Shown here: positions 15,406-23,078 of the stretch, one piece after another
Layout: each line of letters opens with the position of its first letter
Numbering within the stretch: the stretch's first letter is position 1
Assembly: GCA_036514635.1 (NCBI GenBank)
Contig: DATBWU010000164.1
Location: forward strand, 1-64,000
From: DASSFZ01 sp036514635
GTDB lineage: Bacteria; Chloroflexota; Anaerolineae; Fen-1058
DNA: 64,000 bases
Reading direction: 5' to 3'
Position numbers and translations under genes: made by a program
The notes under the pieces: model-generated
The model's database searches: none
What the model was told of the DNA's origin: nothing
Seen by the model: the letters and a program-made list of their open reading frames with translations, nothing else

Positions 15406-16406
15406 TCGCAAAACACCGGCCCTGCGCCCCATGCCACCTCAGGGAGTGGCGCGCTCTCGGCGAAGCGCTGCGCCTCGTCGATTTCGGCCAGCGCGCGATC
15501 TTCGATCGCTTTCGCCTGCGCTTCGGCCAGCACGCCTTGATCGATGAGCAGGTGCCGGAACGGCGGAAGTGGGTCTTTCATTTTCAGCGTGGCCTTGTCT
15601 TCCGGCTTGCGATAGGTGGTGTCGTCGTCGTCCGACGAGTGCGGCGTGAGCCGGGCCACGCGCACTTCCAGCAGCGTCGTCCCGCCGCCCGATCGCGCGA
15701 GGTCGATCGCTTCCTTCGCCGCGGCGTACGAGGCGAGCACGTCCAATCCATCGACCGTCACCCCGCGCACGCCGTAGGCCGCCGCGCGATCGGAGACGCG
15801 CTCGATCGCCATTTGCAGGTGCATCGGCACGGAGATGGCGTACTCGTTGTTCTCGACGACGACGACGAGTGGCAGTGTGTGAACGCCGGCCCAGCACAGC
15901 GCCTCGTGAAAGTCGCCCTCGCTGGTCGAGCCTTCGCCCAGGCAGGTGACGACGACGCGGTCGCCGCCTTTGAGTTTTTCGGCCAGCGCCATGCCCGCCG
16001 CCTGCGGAACCTGCGTGGCGACCGGGCTGGACACGCTGAATAGGTTGCCGGGCTTATACGAGTAATGCTCCGGCATCTGTCGCCCGCCCGAACCGGGATC
16101 GTCCCGCCGGCCGTACACGCCGAGCAGGATGTCGCGCGGCGTCAGGCCCAGCGCAACGGCCATCGACATATCGCGGTAATACGGGTGCAGCAGGTCGTAG
16201 CCCCGGCGCATGGCGAACGCGACGCCGACTTGCGCCGCTTCGTGCCCCATGCCGGAAATGTGGAACGCGATCTTGCCCTGGCGGTGCAAAAGCCAGCAGC
16301 GCTCGTCGAGCTTGCGCGTGCGCAGCATGATGGTGAACATCTCGACGAGCAGCTCTTTTGTGGGCGCGGCTGTGGTGTGTGCAAGCGTGGGTGTCACAAC
16401 ATCCAT
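15402..16406 (-). CDS. 2-oxoacid dehydrogenase E1 component, alpha subunit (branched-chain type)
   Basis: A 334-residue thiamine-diphosphate subunit. GHEAAQVGVAFAMRRGYDLL and HPYYRDMSM precede the cofactor motif LGEGSTSEGDFHEAL...VVENNEYAIS. The GEG form and the loop PHSSDDDDTTYRK point to the branched-chain 2-oxoacid dehydrogenase type rather than pyruvate dehydrogenase. The start is the ATG at 16406, with GGAGGAGG six bases upstream; the frame extends to 16502 but that extension has no signal and reads as low-complexity Thr/Arg. It is the first gene of the operon E1-alpha, E1-beta, E2, E3. The promoter must lie within 16407-16600 but I cannot define it. Confidence 0.95.
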   Translation of the reverse strand: MDVVTPTLAHTTAAPTKELLVEMFTIMLRTRKLDERCWLLHRQGKIAFHISGMGHEAAQVGVAFAMRRGYDLLHPYYRDMSMAVALGLTPRDILLGVYGRRDDPGSGGRQMPEHYSYKPGNLFSVSSPVATQVPQAAGMALAEKLKGGDRVVVTCLGEGSTSEGDFHEALCWAGVHTLPLVVVVENNEYAISVPMHLQMAIERVSDRAAAYGVRGVTVDGLDVLASYAAAKEAIDLARSGGGTTLLEVRVARLTPHSSDDDDTTYRKPEDKATLKMKDPLPPFRHLLIDQGVLAEAQAKAIEDRALAEIDEAQRFAESAPLPEVAWGAGPVFCD

Positions 16407-16604
16407 CGACGTCCTCCTCCGTGGCGGTGTGGAATTGCGTTTGGATGTCGGCTGCGCGGTTGGACGTGATTGAGTGAATGTCCGCTTGGCTGTGGTCTTC
16501 ATCGGACTGCAAATGGAGTATACCGCAGGTCAATGGGAATGTCGATGAGGGCAACGGATACAGACCGAATAAACGAATGTGGGCGCGGCTTCCGGCTTCA
16601 TTTT

Positions 16605-16674
16605 CACCGCCAAGACGCAAAGAGCGCGAAGGTTTTTCCTGGGTCTTCTTAGCGCACTTGGCGCCTTCGCGGTG
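16605..16674. repeat. Palindromic repeat, accgCAAAGA family
   Basis: CACCGCCAAGACGCAAAGAG pairs imperfectly with CTTGGCGCCTTCGCGGTG. It is the only recognisable element in the gene-free stretch 16407-16700, upstream of the E1-alpha gene. Confidence 0.7.
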
Positions 16675-16700
16675 CAAATCCGGGGTTTCTCAGTGGACTC

Positions 16701-16860
16701 CTAGATCAGCGCCGGCTCGCCGCTGCCGACGACGTACCCCAGACGCCGCAGATCGTTCACAAAGCCGGCCTGCGCGGCGGCTTGATTGAAGATCACGTAC
16801 AGCATCTGCTGTTTCTCGCTGGCGTCTTTGTAGTAGAAGCGCACCGCTATGCGGCAGGAT
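16701..16860 (-). pseudogene. C-terminal fragment of an unidentified gene
   Basis: The frame ending at 16701 reads VRFYYKDASEKQQMLYVIFN, then QAAAQAGFVNDLRRLGYVVG before the stop, which looks like real protein. Further upstream the same frame is only a shadow of the DUF559 remnant. I cannot name the family. It may be the 3' end of a gene broken by the rearrangement that also truncated the DUF559 fragment. Confidence 0.3.
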
Positions 16861-16881
16861 AAAACGCGGTGCCCGACACGC

Positions 16882-17082
16882 TTATGAAAGGGTCCTGTTC
16901 CCCTCTGTTGCTCTGCAACGAAAGGCGGGGACAAGGGCGAGGTTCTGCATGATGGCGAGTTTCGCTTGGGCGCAGTAGACGTCCACGATGAATCGACCGA
17001 CGGCGTGCTGCCTGCGAAATTGCGCGCCATTCAGTTGCCCATCCCGAATGCGCGCCCAGAGTTTCCTTTCGGCGGAGGTCAT
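16882..17082 (-). pseudogene. Truncated DUF559 (Vsr-like endonuclease fold) gene
   Basis: From the ATG at 17082, TSAERKLWARIRDGQLNGAQ followed by FRRQHAVGRFIVDVYCAQAK matches the first ~40 residues of DUF559 proteins, which have a restriction-endonuclease-like fold related to very-short-patch repair nucleases. Family members normally run to 110-130 residues and continue with a conserved acidic/histidine segment after the AKL position. Here the sequence changes to an unrelated tail ending in TEGNRTLS and a stop. The core nuclease residues are lost, so it should be inactive. The start overlaps the end of the Fe-S oxidoreductase gene by four bases. Confidence 0.6.
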
Positions 17083-19100
17083 AACGCCTCTGCCACAATC
17101 TCCGCCACATCCTTCACCTGCATCTCGCTCTTCTCGGCTTTGGCCGCGTCGGTGAGCATGATCATGCAGAACGGACAGGCGACGGCGAGCGTCGGCTTGC
17201 CGGTCGTCATCGCCTCGCGGAAGCGGTTCGCGCTGACGCGCTCCGTCCCATGTTCTTCTTCCTTCCACATCTGCGCACCGCCCGCGCCGCAGCAGAACGA
17301 TTGACTGCGATTGCGCGGCAGCTCGGCGACGAGGACGTTGGCCTGCACCAGCGCGTTGCGTGGCGCGTCGTAAACGCCGTTGTGCCGGCCGAGGTAGCAT
17401 GGATCATGGAAGGCCACTTCGGGCTGCCGGTGCGGATCGAGATGGAGCCTGCCCAGCAGGAGCAGTTCTTCAATCAATTGCGTGTGATGGATCACGTCGT
17501 AGTGGCCGCCAAACGCGGGATATTCGTTTTTCAATGTGTGCAGACAGTGCGGGCACGTCGTGACGATGCGAGTCGGGGCAGACCTATTGTTTGCCCTTAC
17601 AACCTCGTTCAGCGTTTCGACGTTGGTCGTGGCAAGCTCGAAGAACAACGCTTCGTTGCCGGATCGCCGCGCCGAGTCGCCCGTGCAGCGTTCCCTCTTG
17701 CCCAGCACGGCGAAGTTCACGCCCGCCGCGATGAGAATTCTGGCGAAGTCGCGCGCCGTCTTCTGCGCATGAGCATCGGTCGCGGGCGCGCAGCCGACCC
17801 ACCACAAGATGTCCGGTTCCGGGTTCTGCTCGATGGTCGGCACGGCGAGACCCTTCGCCCAGTCGAGGCGCGCGTCGGGCGCAATGCCCCACGGGTTGCC
17901 CTGCCGTTCCATCCCGCGAAATGCCGGCTGCCACTGCGGCGGGAACGTGTTGTCCATCAGCACCTGGCTGCGCCGGATATCGAGGATGTCGCGCATCGGC
18001 TCGTTGTTGACCGGGCAGACCTCGACGCACGCGCCGCACGTCGTGCAGGCCCACACCGCTTCGGCGCTGATCGCAAAATCGAGCAGGCCGACCTGCGATT
18101 CTTTCCCCGCCGCCAACGCCGCGCCTTCCTGATTGAGATGATAGCGCTTGTTGATCTCCAGCGCCGCGGGCGAGAGCACCTTGCCGGTGGCGAAAGCCGG
18201 GCAGGCATCCTGGCAGCGATTGCACATGATGCACGCATACGCATCCAACAACTGCGCCTTCGATAGATGCTCCAGTTTCGACGCGCCGAATTGCGTCAGG
18301 CTCTCGTCGTCGAAGTCGATCTTGTCCAGCTCGCCGATCGATTTGCGCCCGGGCTTGACCAGGAAGTTGAGCGGGGCGGTGATGAGATGGATGTGCTTCG
18401 AGTACAGGAAATACGGAATGAACAACAGGATCGATCCAATCGCGCCCCACCAGAAGACGTGTTGCATCGCGACGATGGTCTCTGGAGCCAGGCCCGACCA
18501 TAGGCCGCCGACCGCGGAAGCGAACGGCCGCCACGCATCCGTGCCGGATTCGGCGACGTGAAAACTATCGCCGAGGAAACGCGATCCGACGTGCAGCAAG
18601 ATGAACCCGCCGACGATCAGCGAGTCGCGCTTGATGCCGAATTCGGCTTTCGGGTGAATCGGCGAGCCGCTGCGGAAGCTCCAGATGTTGCGCCCGACGA
18701 TCGCCCGGCGCAGCAGCAGGGACACCATGCCGCTCAGCGCGGCGACGCTCAGCACATCGATGATCAGCCGATAGAGCCGGCCAATCGTGTCTTCGCCCGG
18801 AAAGGGAAACTCGGCGAAGAAGCCGTGCAGACCATCGACGACGTTGACGACAAGGTAGAGGACAAACGCCAAAGCGACCGCCGCGTGCGCGAGTGTCGCT
18901 AGCGGGCGCCGCTTCCAGGTGGGGTATTGCGTGACGAAGACGATGGCGGCTTTGCCCAGGCGAAGCAGCAGGTGATCGGTTGCGAGTGTGCCCGTGCCGC
19001 GACAGATGATGCGGCGAATGCGGTCGAACGTGCGATAAGCGGCGTACAGCGAAGCGAGGGCCAGCAGCACAAACACGATCTTTTCAATTGTGGTCAGCAT
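17079..19100 (-). CDS. Membrane Fe-S oxidoreductase with CCG domains (HdrD/GlpC-like)
   Basis: A 673-residue protein. The N-terminal third has several membrane helices of a NarI-like, quinone/haem-facing type. Then come two 4Fe-4S motifs, CIMCNRCQDACP and CTTCGACVEVCP, and two cysteine-rich CCG segments (ILWWVGCAPATDAHAQ with TTCPHCLHTLKNEYP; FHDPCYLGRHNGVYD with SFCCGAGGAQMW). This is the layout of heterodisulfide-reductase-like electron-transfer proteins such as those linked to acyl-CoA dehydrogenases or anaerobic glycerol-3-phosphate oxidation. The electron donor is unknown. I chose the ATG at 19100 (MLTTIEKIVFVLL) with GAGG upstream; the longer frame to 19142 adds an unlikely leader. Confidence 0.92.
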   Translation of the reverse strand: MLTTIEKIVFVLLALASLYAAYRTFDRIRRIICRGTGTLATDHLLLRLGKAAIVFVTQYPTWKRRPLATLAHAAVALAFVLYLVVNVVDGLHGFFAEFPFPGEDTIGRLYRLIIDVLSVAALSGMVSLLLRRAIVGRNIWSFRSGSPIHPKAEFGIKRDSLIVGGFILLHVGSRFLGDSFHVAESGTDAWRPFASAVGGLWSGLAPETIVAMQHVFWWGAIGSILLFIPYFLYSKHIHLITAPLNFLVKPGRKSIGELDKIDFDDESLTQFGASKLEHLSKAQLLDAYACIMCNRCQDACPAFATGKVLSPAALEINKRYHLNQEGAALAAGKESQVGLLDFAISAEAVWACTTCGACVEVCPVNNEPMRDILDIRRSQVLMDNTFPPQWQPAFRGMERQGNPWGIAPDARLDWAKGLAVPTIEQNPEPDILWWVGCAPATDAHAQKTARDFARILIAAGVNFAVLGKRERCTGDSARRSGNEALFFELATTNVETLNEVVRANNRSAPTRIVTTCPHCLHTLKNEYPAFGGHYDVIHHTQLIEELLLLGRLHLDPHRQPEVAFHDPCYLGRHNGVYDAPRNALVQANVLVAELPRNRSQSFCCGAGGAQMWKEEEHGTERVSANRFREAMTTGKPTLAVACPFCMIMLTDAAKAEKSEMQVKDVAEIVAEAL

Positions 19101-19130
19101 GGTTCTTGCCTCGGGGAGAGTGGTTGCCAA

Positions 19131-19245
19131 CCACAAAGGCACAAAGACACGAAGTCCACTGCCCGACTATCCGACTACTTGACTATCGGACTACCTGACT
19201 ATTCGACTATTTGACTCCATTTGACTCCTCGACTATCGACTACTG
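19131..19245. repeat. Half palindrome plus tandem 'gactatc' heptamer/octamer repeat
   Basis: ACCACAAAGGCACAAAGACACGAAG (19131-19155) looks like one arm of a palindromic element. It is followed by a run of about ten GACTATC/GACTACT-like units at 19163-19245. The end of the run provides the TAG stop of the kinase-like gene (complement of 19240-19242). Confidence 0.7.
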
Positions 19246-20691
19246 GCACCACGTCTTGAGGTACTCGATCGTCGTTGAGTAGAGCGCGGGGCCGAGGTCG
19301 GTGGCGCGAATCTCAAGTGCGACCCGATTCGTTTTGATCGGATCCGGTGCCGGGCCGCAATCGACGATCAAAGTCACGTGGAGCAGTTGCGTGCCCGACG
19401 ACACCTGCGCGCCGATGCGCGTCGTCACCAGCGGATCGACCTCTGGCACGAAGGCGAACAGTTGCCCGAACGGCCCGCCGGTGGGCGGTTGAACGACGGC
19501 ATCGAAAAACAAGTCGAGCCGATCGCGGTAGTCGATGCGCGTGGGCGGTTCTTTCAGCTTCAGCGAGATCACGCTGAAAAGCGGCGTCGGCGTTCGATTG
19601 ACGACTGTGGTGGCCGTGAGCACTCGCGTTGGTGAAACGCTCGGCGTGGGCGTGCCGGTAGCGGCGCGAGTCGGGGTCGAGGTGCGCGTGCGGGTAGGCG
19701 CAGGTGTGGAGGAGTTTGCGGCTGTGGACGCGGGCGTGTGCGTGCGAGTGGGTGTTGAAGTGAAGGAATCTGCAATTGTCGGACTAGGAGTCGCTGAGGC
19801 GACGGTGGCCGGGGTAATCGATCCATTTGCGGCCATGAGTGCGCCGATCACGATCAAGATGCCAATCGCGCCGAGCGCGATCCAGCGCAACAGCGGCGAG
19901 CGAGGCACAGCCGTGGCCTGCTCGCCCGGCACGGACTGCATCGCTTCGGCGAAGGCGTCGGCCAGCGCGCCGGGCGTCGCGTAGCGCGCGTCCGGGTTAA
20001 TCGACAGGGCGCGCATCACTACATCCTCAATGGATTTCGGGATGGCGCTGCGAATCGATCGCGGCGCGGACAGATCGACCGGTCGCCGGTTGACCTTGTC
20101 CTCGCCGTGCGAGCGGCGGGCGACCGGCGCGCGCCCGGTAAGCAACTCGTACAACACCGCGCCCAGGCCGTAGACATCCGCGCGCGCATTGACCGGGCCG
20201 TTGCGCCCCACCTCCGGCGCAGTGTACGGCGAATCGAGTTGAGGCGGGATTCCAAAATCGGCGACGAAGGCGTTGCCCGGGTGATCGATCAGGATGTTCG
20301 CCGGCTTGAGGTTGAGGTGCAGCAGGCCGTGATGGTGGGCGTGATCGAGCGCCGCCGCCACCTGTGGGAGAATGCGCGCGATGTCGCTCAACGGGGCCGC
20401 ACTGGGCCAGCGCGACTTGAGCGAGCCGACGGGCATCAGGCGCATCGCCACGTACGCCCGGCCCTGGTGCACGCCGAATCCATACACCGGCAGCACGTTG
20501 GCCTGCGTCAGCGCCTCGACCGAATCGACCGCGCGCTGAACGACATCGGGATCCGCCGAGTCGTCGTACACCTTGACGGCCACGCTTCGATCGGCAGGTA
20601 ACTGGCGCGCGCGATACACGCTGGCGCGCGGGCCTCGACTGATCAAGCCCTGCAGTTGAAAGTCGCCCAAAGTCTGGCCGGAGAGGTTCAT
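19240..20691 (-). CDS. Membrane-anchored Ser/Thr kinase-like protein, probably a pseudokinase
   Basis: A 483-residue protein with a Hanks-type kinase domain (~1-252), one membrane helix (~268-288), a long Ser/Thr/Pro spacer of TPTRT-like repeats (~300-370), and an extracellular beta-rich domain of ~110 residues. Lys40 (SVAVK), DFG at 145-147 and the TAPE motif are present. The catalytic loop reads HLNLKPANIL: the HRD Arg is Leu and the catalytic Asp is Asn (127). The Gly-rich loop keeps only the second of its three glycines (LISRGPRASVY). It can probably bind nucleotide but should phosphorylate poorly or not at all. The external domain may sense a ligand. The LCP gene upstream suggests an envelope role. 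Confidence 0.88.
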   Translation of the reverse strand: MNLSGQTLGDFQLQGLISRGPRASVYRARQLPADRSVAVKVYDDSADPDVVQRAVDSVEALTQANVLPVYGFGVHQGRAYVAMRLMPVGSLKSRWPSAAPLSDIARILPQVAAALDHAHHHGLLHLNLKPANILIDHPGNAFVADFGIPPQLDSPYTAPEVGRNGPVNARADVYGLGAVLYELLTGRAPVARRSHGEDKVNRRPVDLSAPRSIRSAIPKSIEDVVMRALSINPDARYATPGALADAFAEAMQSVPGEQATAVPRSPLLRWIALGAIGILIVIGALMAANGSITPATVASATPSPTIADSFTSTPTRTHTPASTAANSSTPAPTRTRTSTPTRAATGTPTPSVSPTRVLTATTVVNRTPTPLFSVISLKLKEPPTRIDYRDRLDLFFDAVVQPPTGGPFGQLFAFVPEVDPLVTTRIGAQVSSGTQLLHVTLIVDCGPAPDPIKTNRVALEIRATDLGPALYSTTIEYLKTWCQ

Positions 20692-20706
20692 GTTTCAAAC
20701 GACTTT

Positions 20707-20781
20707 AACCACTGATGACACGGATGGCACTGGGGTTGAGTGAATGAATCTTCATCCGTGGCATCTGTGCAATTCGTGGTT
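20707..20781. repeat. Palindromic repeat, 'cactgatgacacggatg' family
   Basis: ACCACTGATGACACGGATGG pairs imperfectly with CATCCGTGGCATCTGTGC...GTGGT. It lies between the pseudokinase gene and the LCP gene. Confidence 0.65.
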
Positions 20782-20871
20782 CCATACAGGCTGCGGTCAC
20801 GATCTCGTCCATCAATTCCTCGCAGGGCTTGACGAACGACGAAGGGCAGACGACGAATCGGGCATCACGTA

Positions 20872-22302
20872 TCACGGCGTCGGGCTAGGCGTGGGTGCAG
20901 GCGTCAGCAGCAACTGGACGCCCAGCCCGGAAGCGAAATCGTTCCCCAACACGATGCGCACGTCGACACCATCTCCGTTAGCGGCGGCGGTGCGAATGGC
21001 CGTCGGCGGCAAATTCAGTGCTGAGGCCAGCTTGGCGACCGTGAGTGGCTTGTTGGAATGATCGATGATCACCGTCGAGGCATGATCGGTCAGGCCGTCA
21101 TAGGCATCGCCGAATGAAGCGACCGTGAAGCCCTGCTGGGCCAAGAAGTCGCGGGTGCGTGAGGCCAGCCCAACCGTCAGTGTGCCGTTCTCGACGCGAA
21201 TGAGGGCGGCTTCGGCGGCCAGGCGCGTCGCGTCGTCCGCGCCTTCGGGCACACTCGATGCAGCCGAACCGGCGTTGAGCAGCCGATCGCGCAGCTTGCG
21301 AATCTCGTCGCGGATCGGAACCAGGACGTACTGCGGCGGATCGGTGGGGGCCAGATACGATACCGTCATCGATGGGTCGATGACGAGCGATTGAATCTTG
21401 TCCAGGTCGATCTTGGAGGCGAGACTCGCCAGGCGGATGAGTTGATCGGGCGCGAAGTCGGTTTTGACCGAATCGCCCAGCGTCTCCAGCAGCGGCCCGG
21501 CCTGCCCGATGAGCGTGGGCAGCATCTCGGCCTGCATCACCTCGTCGCGCACCGCCAGGATCACCTGCTGCTGGCGGCGGGCGCGGTCGAAATCGCCCAG
21601 CTCGGTGTGGCGCGTGCGGGCGTACTTCAGCGCGAGCCGGCCATTCATCACCTGGCAGCCTGCGTCGATGTGCAGCGGCTCGAAGCCGAAGCCGGAATCG
21701 GGATACTGCGGATCGTCGATGGGCTGATCGACGCAGATTTCGACGCCGCCGATCAGATCGATCAGCCTCTCGAACCCGGTGAAGTTGAGGCGGATGTAGT
21801 ATTGAACCGGGATGCCGAAGTTGTACTGCACGGTCGCCATCGCCAGCGCCGGACCGCCGCCGGGGTAGTTCTGCGCGTCGCCGATGAAGTGCGCCGTGTT
21901 GATTTTGCCTTCGATGTCGTAGCCGTAAATCGGCACCCACAGGTCGCGCGGGATCGACAACATGCCGGCGGTCTTGGTCGCCGGGTCAATCGTCAACAGG
22001 ATCAGCGTATCGGTGCGCCACGGGCCTTCTTCCACTTCGCGCTCGTCGATGCCGAGGAGGAGAATGTTCACTCGCTCGACGCCGGTCCACTCCGGGATCG
22101 TGACCGGGCTGGGTGTGCCTGAGGCATTGGCCTCGACGGGCCGCGCGATGGGGATGTCAAATGGCAAATCACGCACGATGCCGCGCACCGTGTTGAACAC
22201 GGCGACCGACGCCGCGCCGCTCATCACCAGAAATACGGCAATCACGATGATCCATCGCCGGCTGGGCAAGCGTCGGGGCGTGGCCCCCAGACCCCATGAC
22301 AT
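20872..22302 (-). CDS. LytR-CpsA-Psr (LCP) family protein with LytR_C domain
   Basis: A 476-residue membrane-anchored envelope protein. One N-terminal membrane helix (WIIVIAVFLVMSGAASVAVF) is followed by the LCP domain (~80-240): VNILLLGIDERE, WRTDTLILLTIDPATK, MLSIPRDLWVPI and LKYARTRHTELGDFDRARRQ hold the arginines and acids that bind the polyprenyl-pyrophosphate glycan. The C-terminal ~100 residues fit a LytR_C domain, and a TPAPTPSPTP tail ends the protein. LCP enzymes attach glycans or teichoic-acid-like polymers to the cell wall. I chose the ATG at 22302 with GAGG seven bases upstream, instead of a TTG at 22323. It could serve the polysaccharide locus at 53-62 kb, but they are not linked here. 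Confidence 0.93.
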   Translation of the reverse strand: MSWGLGATPRRLPSRRWIIVIAVFLVMSGAASVAVFNTVRGIVRDLPFDIPIARPVEANASGTPSPVTIPEWTGVERVNILLLGIDEREVEEGPWRTDTLILLTIDPATKTAGMLSIPRDLWVPIYGYDIEGKINTAHFIGDAQNYPGGGPALAMATVQYNFGIPVQYYIRLNFTGFERLIDLIGGVEICVDQPIDDPQYPDSGFGFEPLHIDAGCQVMNGRLALKYARTRHTELGDFDRARRQQQVILAVRDEVMQAEMLPTLIGQAGPLLETLGDSVKTDFAPDQLIRLASLASKIDLDKIQSLVIDPSMTVSYLAPTDPPQYVLVPIRDEIRKLRDRLLNAGSAASSVPEGADDATRLAAEAALIRVENGTLTVGLASRTRDFLAQQGFTVASFGDAYDGLTDHASTVIIDHSNKPLTVAKLASALNLPPTAIRTAAANGDGVDVRIVLGNDFASGLGVQLLLTPAPTPSPTP

Positions 22303-22372
22303 GCGGTGACCTCGATCGGGCAAAGTGCCGACCGCGTGCAGCGACGGGATCGGCGCGTGGATTATAGCACGC

Positions 22373-22813
22373 CTAAGCCAATTGCGAGGTGCAATTCGGG
22401 CAGCGCGTGGCCTTGATCGAAACCGTCGTGAAGCAGTAGGGGCAATCCTTCGTCGTCGGCTGGGCAGGCGCGGCTTCCGGTTGCCTCCTCATGCGATTCG
22501 CGCTGCGCACGATCAAGAAGATGGCGAATGCGATGAAGAGGAAGTTAATCACGGTGTTGAGGAACAGGCCGACGTTGACGGTGACCGCGCCGGCAGCCTG
22601 CGCATCGGCCAGCGTGGTGTACGGCCCGCCACCCGAGAGAACGATGAAGAGATTGGTGAAATCGACTTTGCCGAGCAGCAGGCCCAGGATCGGCGTCAGG
22701 ATGTCCTTGACCAGCGAACTGACGATCGCTCCGAACGCCACGCCGATGATCACGGCGACGGCCAGGTCGAGCACGTTTCCACGCATCATGAAGACTTTGA
22801 ATTCTTTCCACAC
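22373..22813 (-). CDS. mscL: Large-conductance mechanosensitive channel with C-terminal zinc ribbon
   Basis: A 146-residue MscL. VWKEFKVFMMRGNVLDLAVA and VIIGVAFGAIVSSLVKDILT form the N-terminal helix and the first membrane helix, and FLNTVINFLFIAFAIFLIVR is the second. The channel releases solutes on hypo-osmotic shock. I chose GTG at 22813, where GGGGGA stands seven bases upstream and the family's conserved start begins; the frame goes on to 22927 without support. Unusually, the cytoplasmic C-terminus ends in CPYC-x10-CPNC, a zinc-ribbon-like module in place of the usual charged helix bundle. It may bind zinc or help assemble the pentamer; that is a guess. Confidence 0.92.
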   Translation of the reverse strand: MWKEFKVFMMRGNVLDLAVAVIIGVAFGAIVSSLVKDILTPILGLLLGKVDFTNLFIVLSGGGPYTTLADAQAAGAVTVNVGLFLNTVINFLFIAFAIFLIVRSANRMRRQPEAAPAQPTTKDCPYCFTTVSIKATRCPNCTSQLA

Positions 22814-22960
22814 AGGTGGTTCCCCCAAATGGTGTATCACCGCGTCAAGATGCGGCCGGTTGCGCAATAGTATAGCCCAATAGCGAAATGAGTTTTCTTG
22901 GCTCCATGGCGAGATGCGAACGGCCACCGGTGTGTGTCAGTGATTGCACACAAATGCTCC

Positions 22961-23003
22961 AGGCCCGCGTCTCGCGGGCCGTCCGCGTCCTCGCGGACGG
23001 AGA
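22961..23003. repeat. Paired hairpins 'cccgcgt-ct-cgcggg'
   Basis: GGCCCGCGTCTCGCGGGCC and GTCCGCGTCCTCGCGGAC are two adjacent perfect or near-perfect hairpins in the gap before the subtilase gene. Related hairpins occur at 29688-29717 and 40722-40780. Confidence 0.65.
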
Positions 23004-23078
23004 GCCATCGAGATGTGAACAATCACCAGGTATGCGTCCATTGACACGCGGCGGGCTTCACCCTAGAATCTCGCCACT

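Noticed and set aside
17250..18266. Plus-strand open frame (338 codons)
   Set aside because: Antisense to the Fe-S oxidoreductase; the cysteine motifs on the minus strand decide.
19163..19245. CRISPR-like array of short repeats
   Set aside because: The units are only 7-8 bases and directly joined. There are no unique spacers of constant length and no cas genes.
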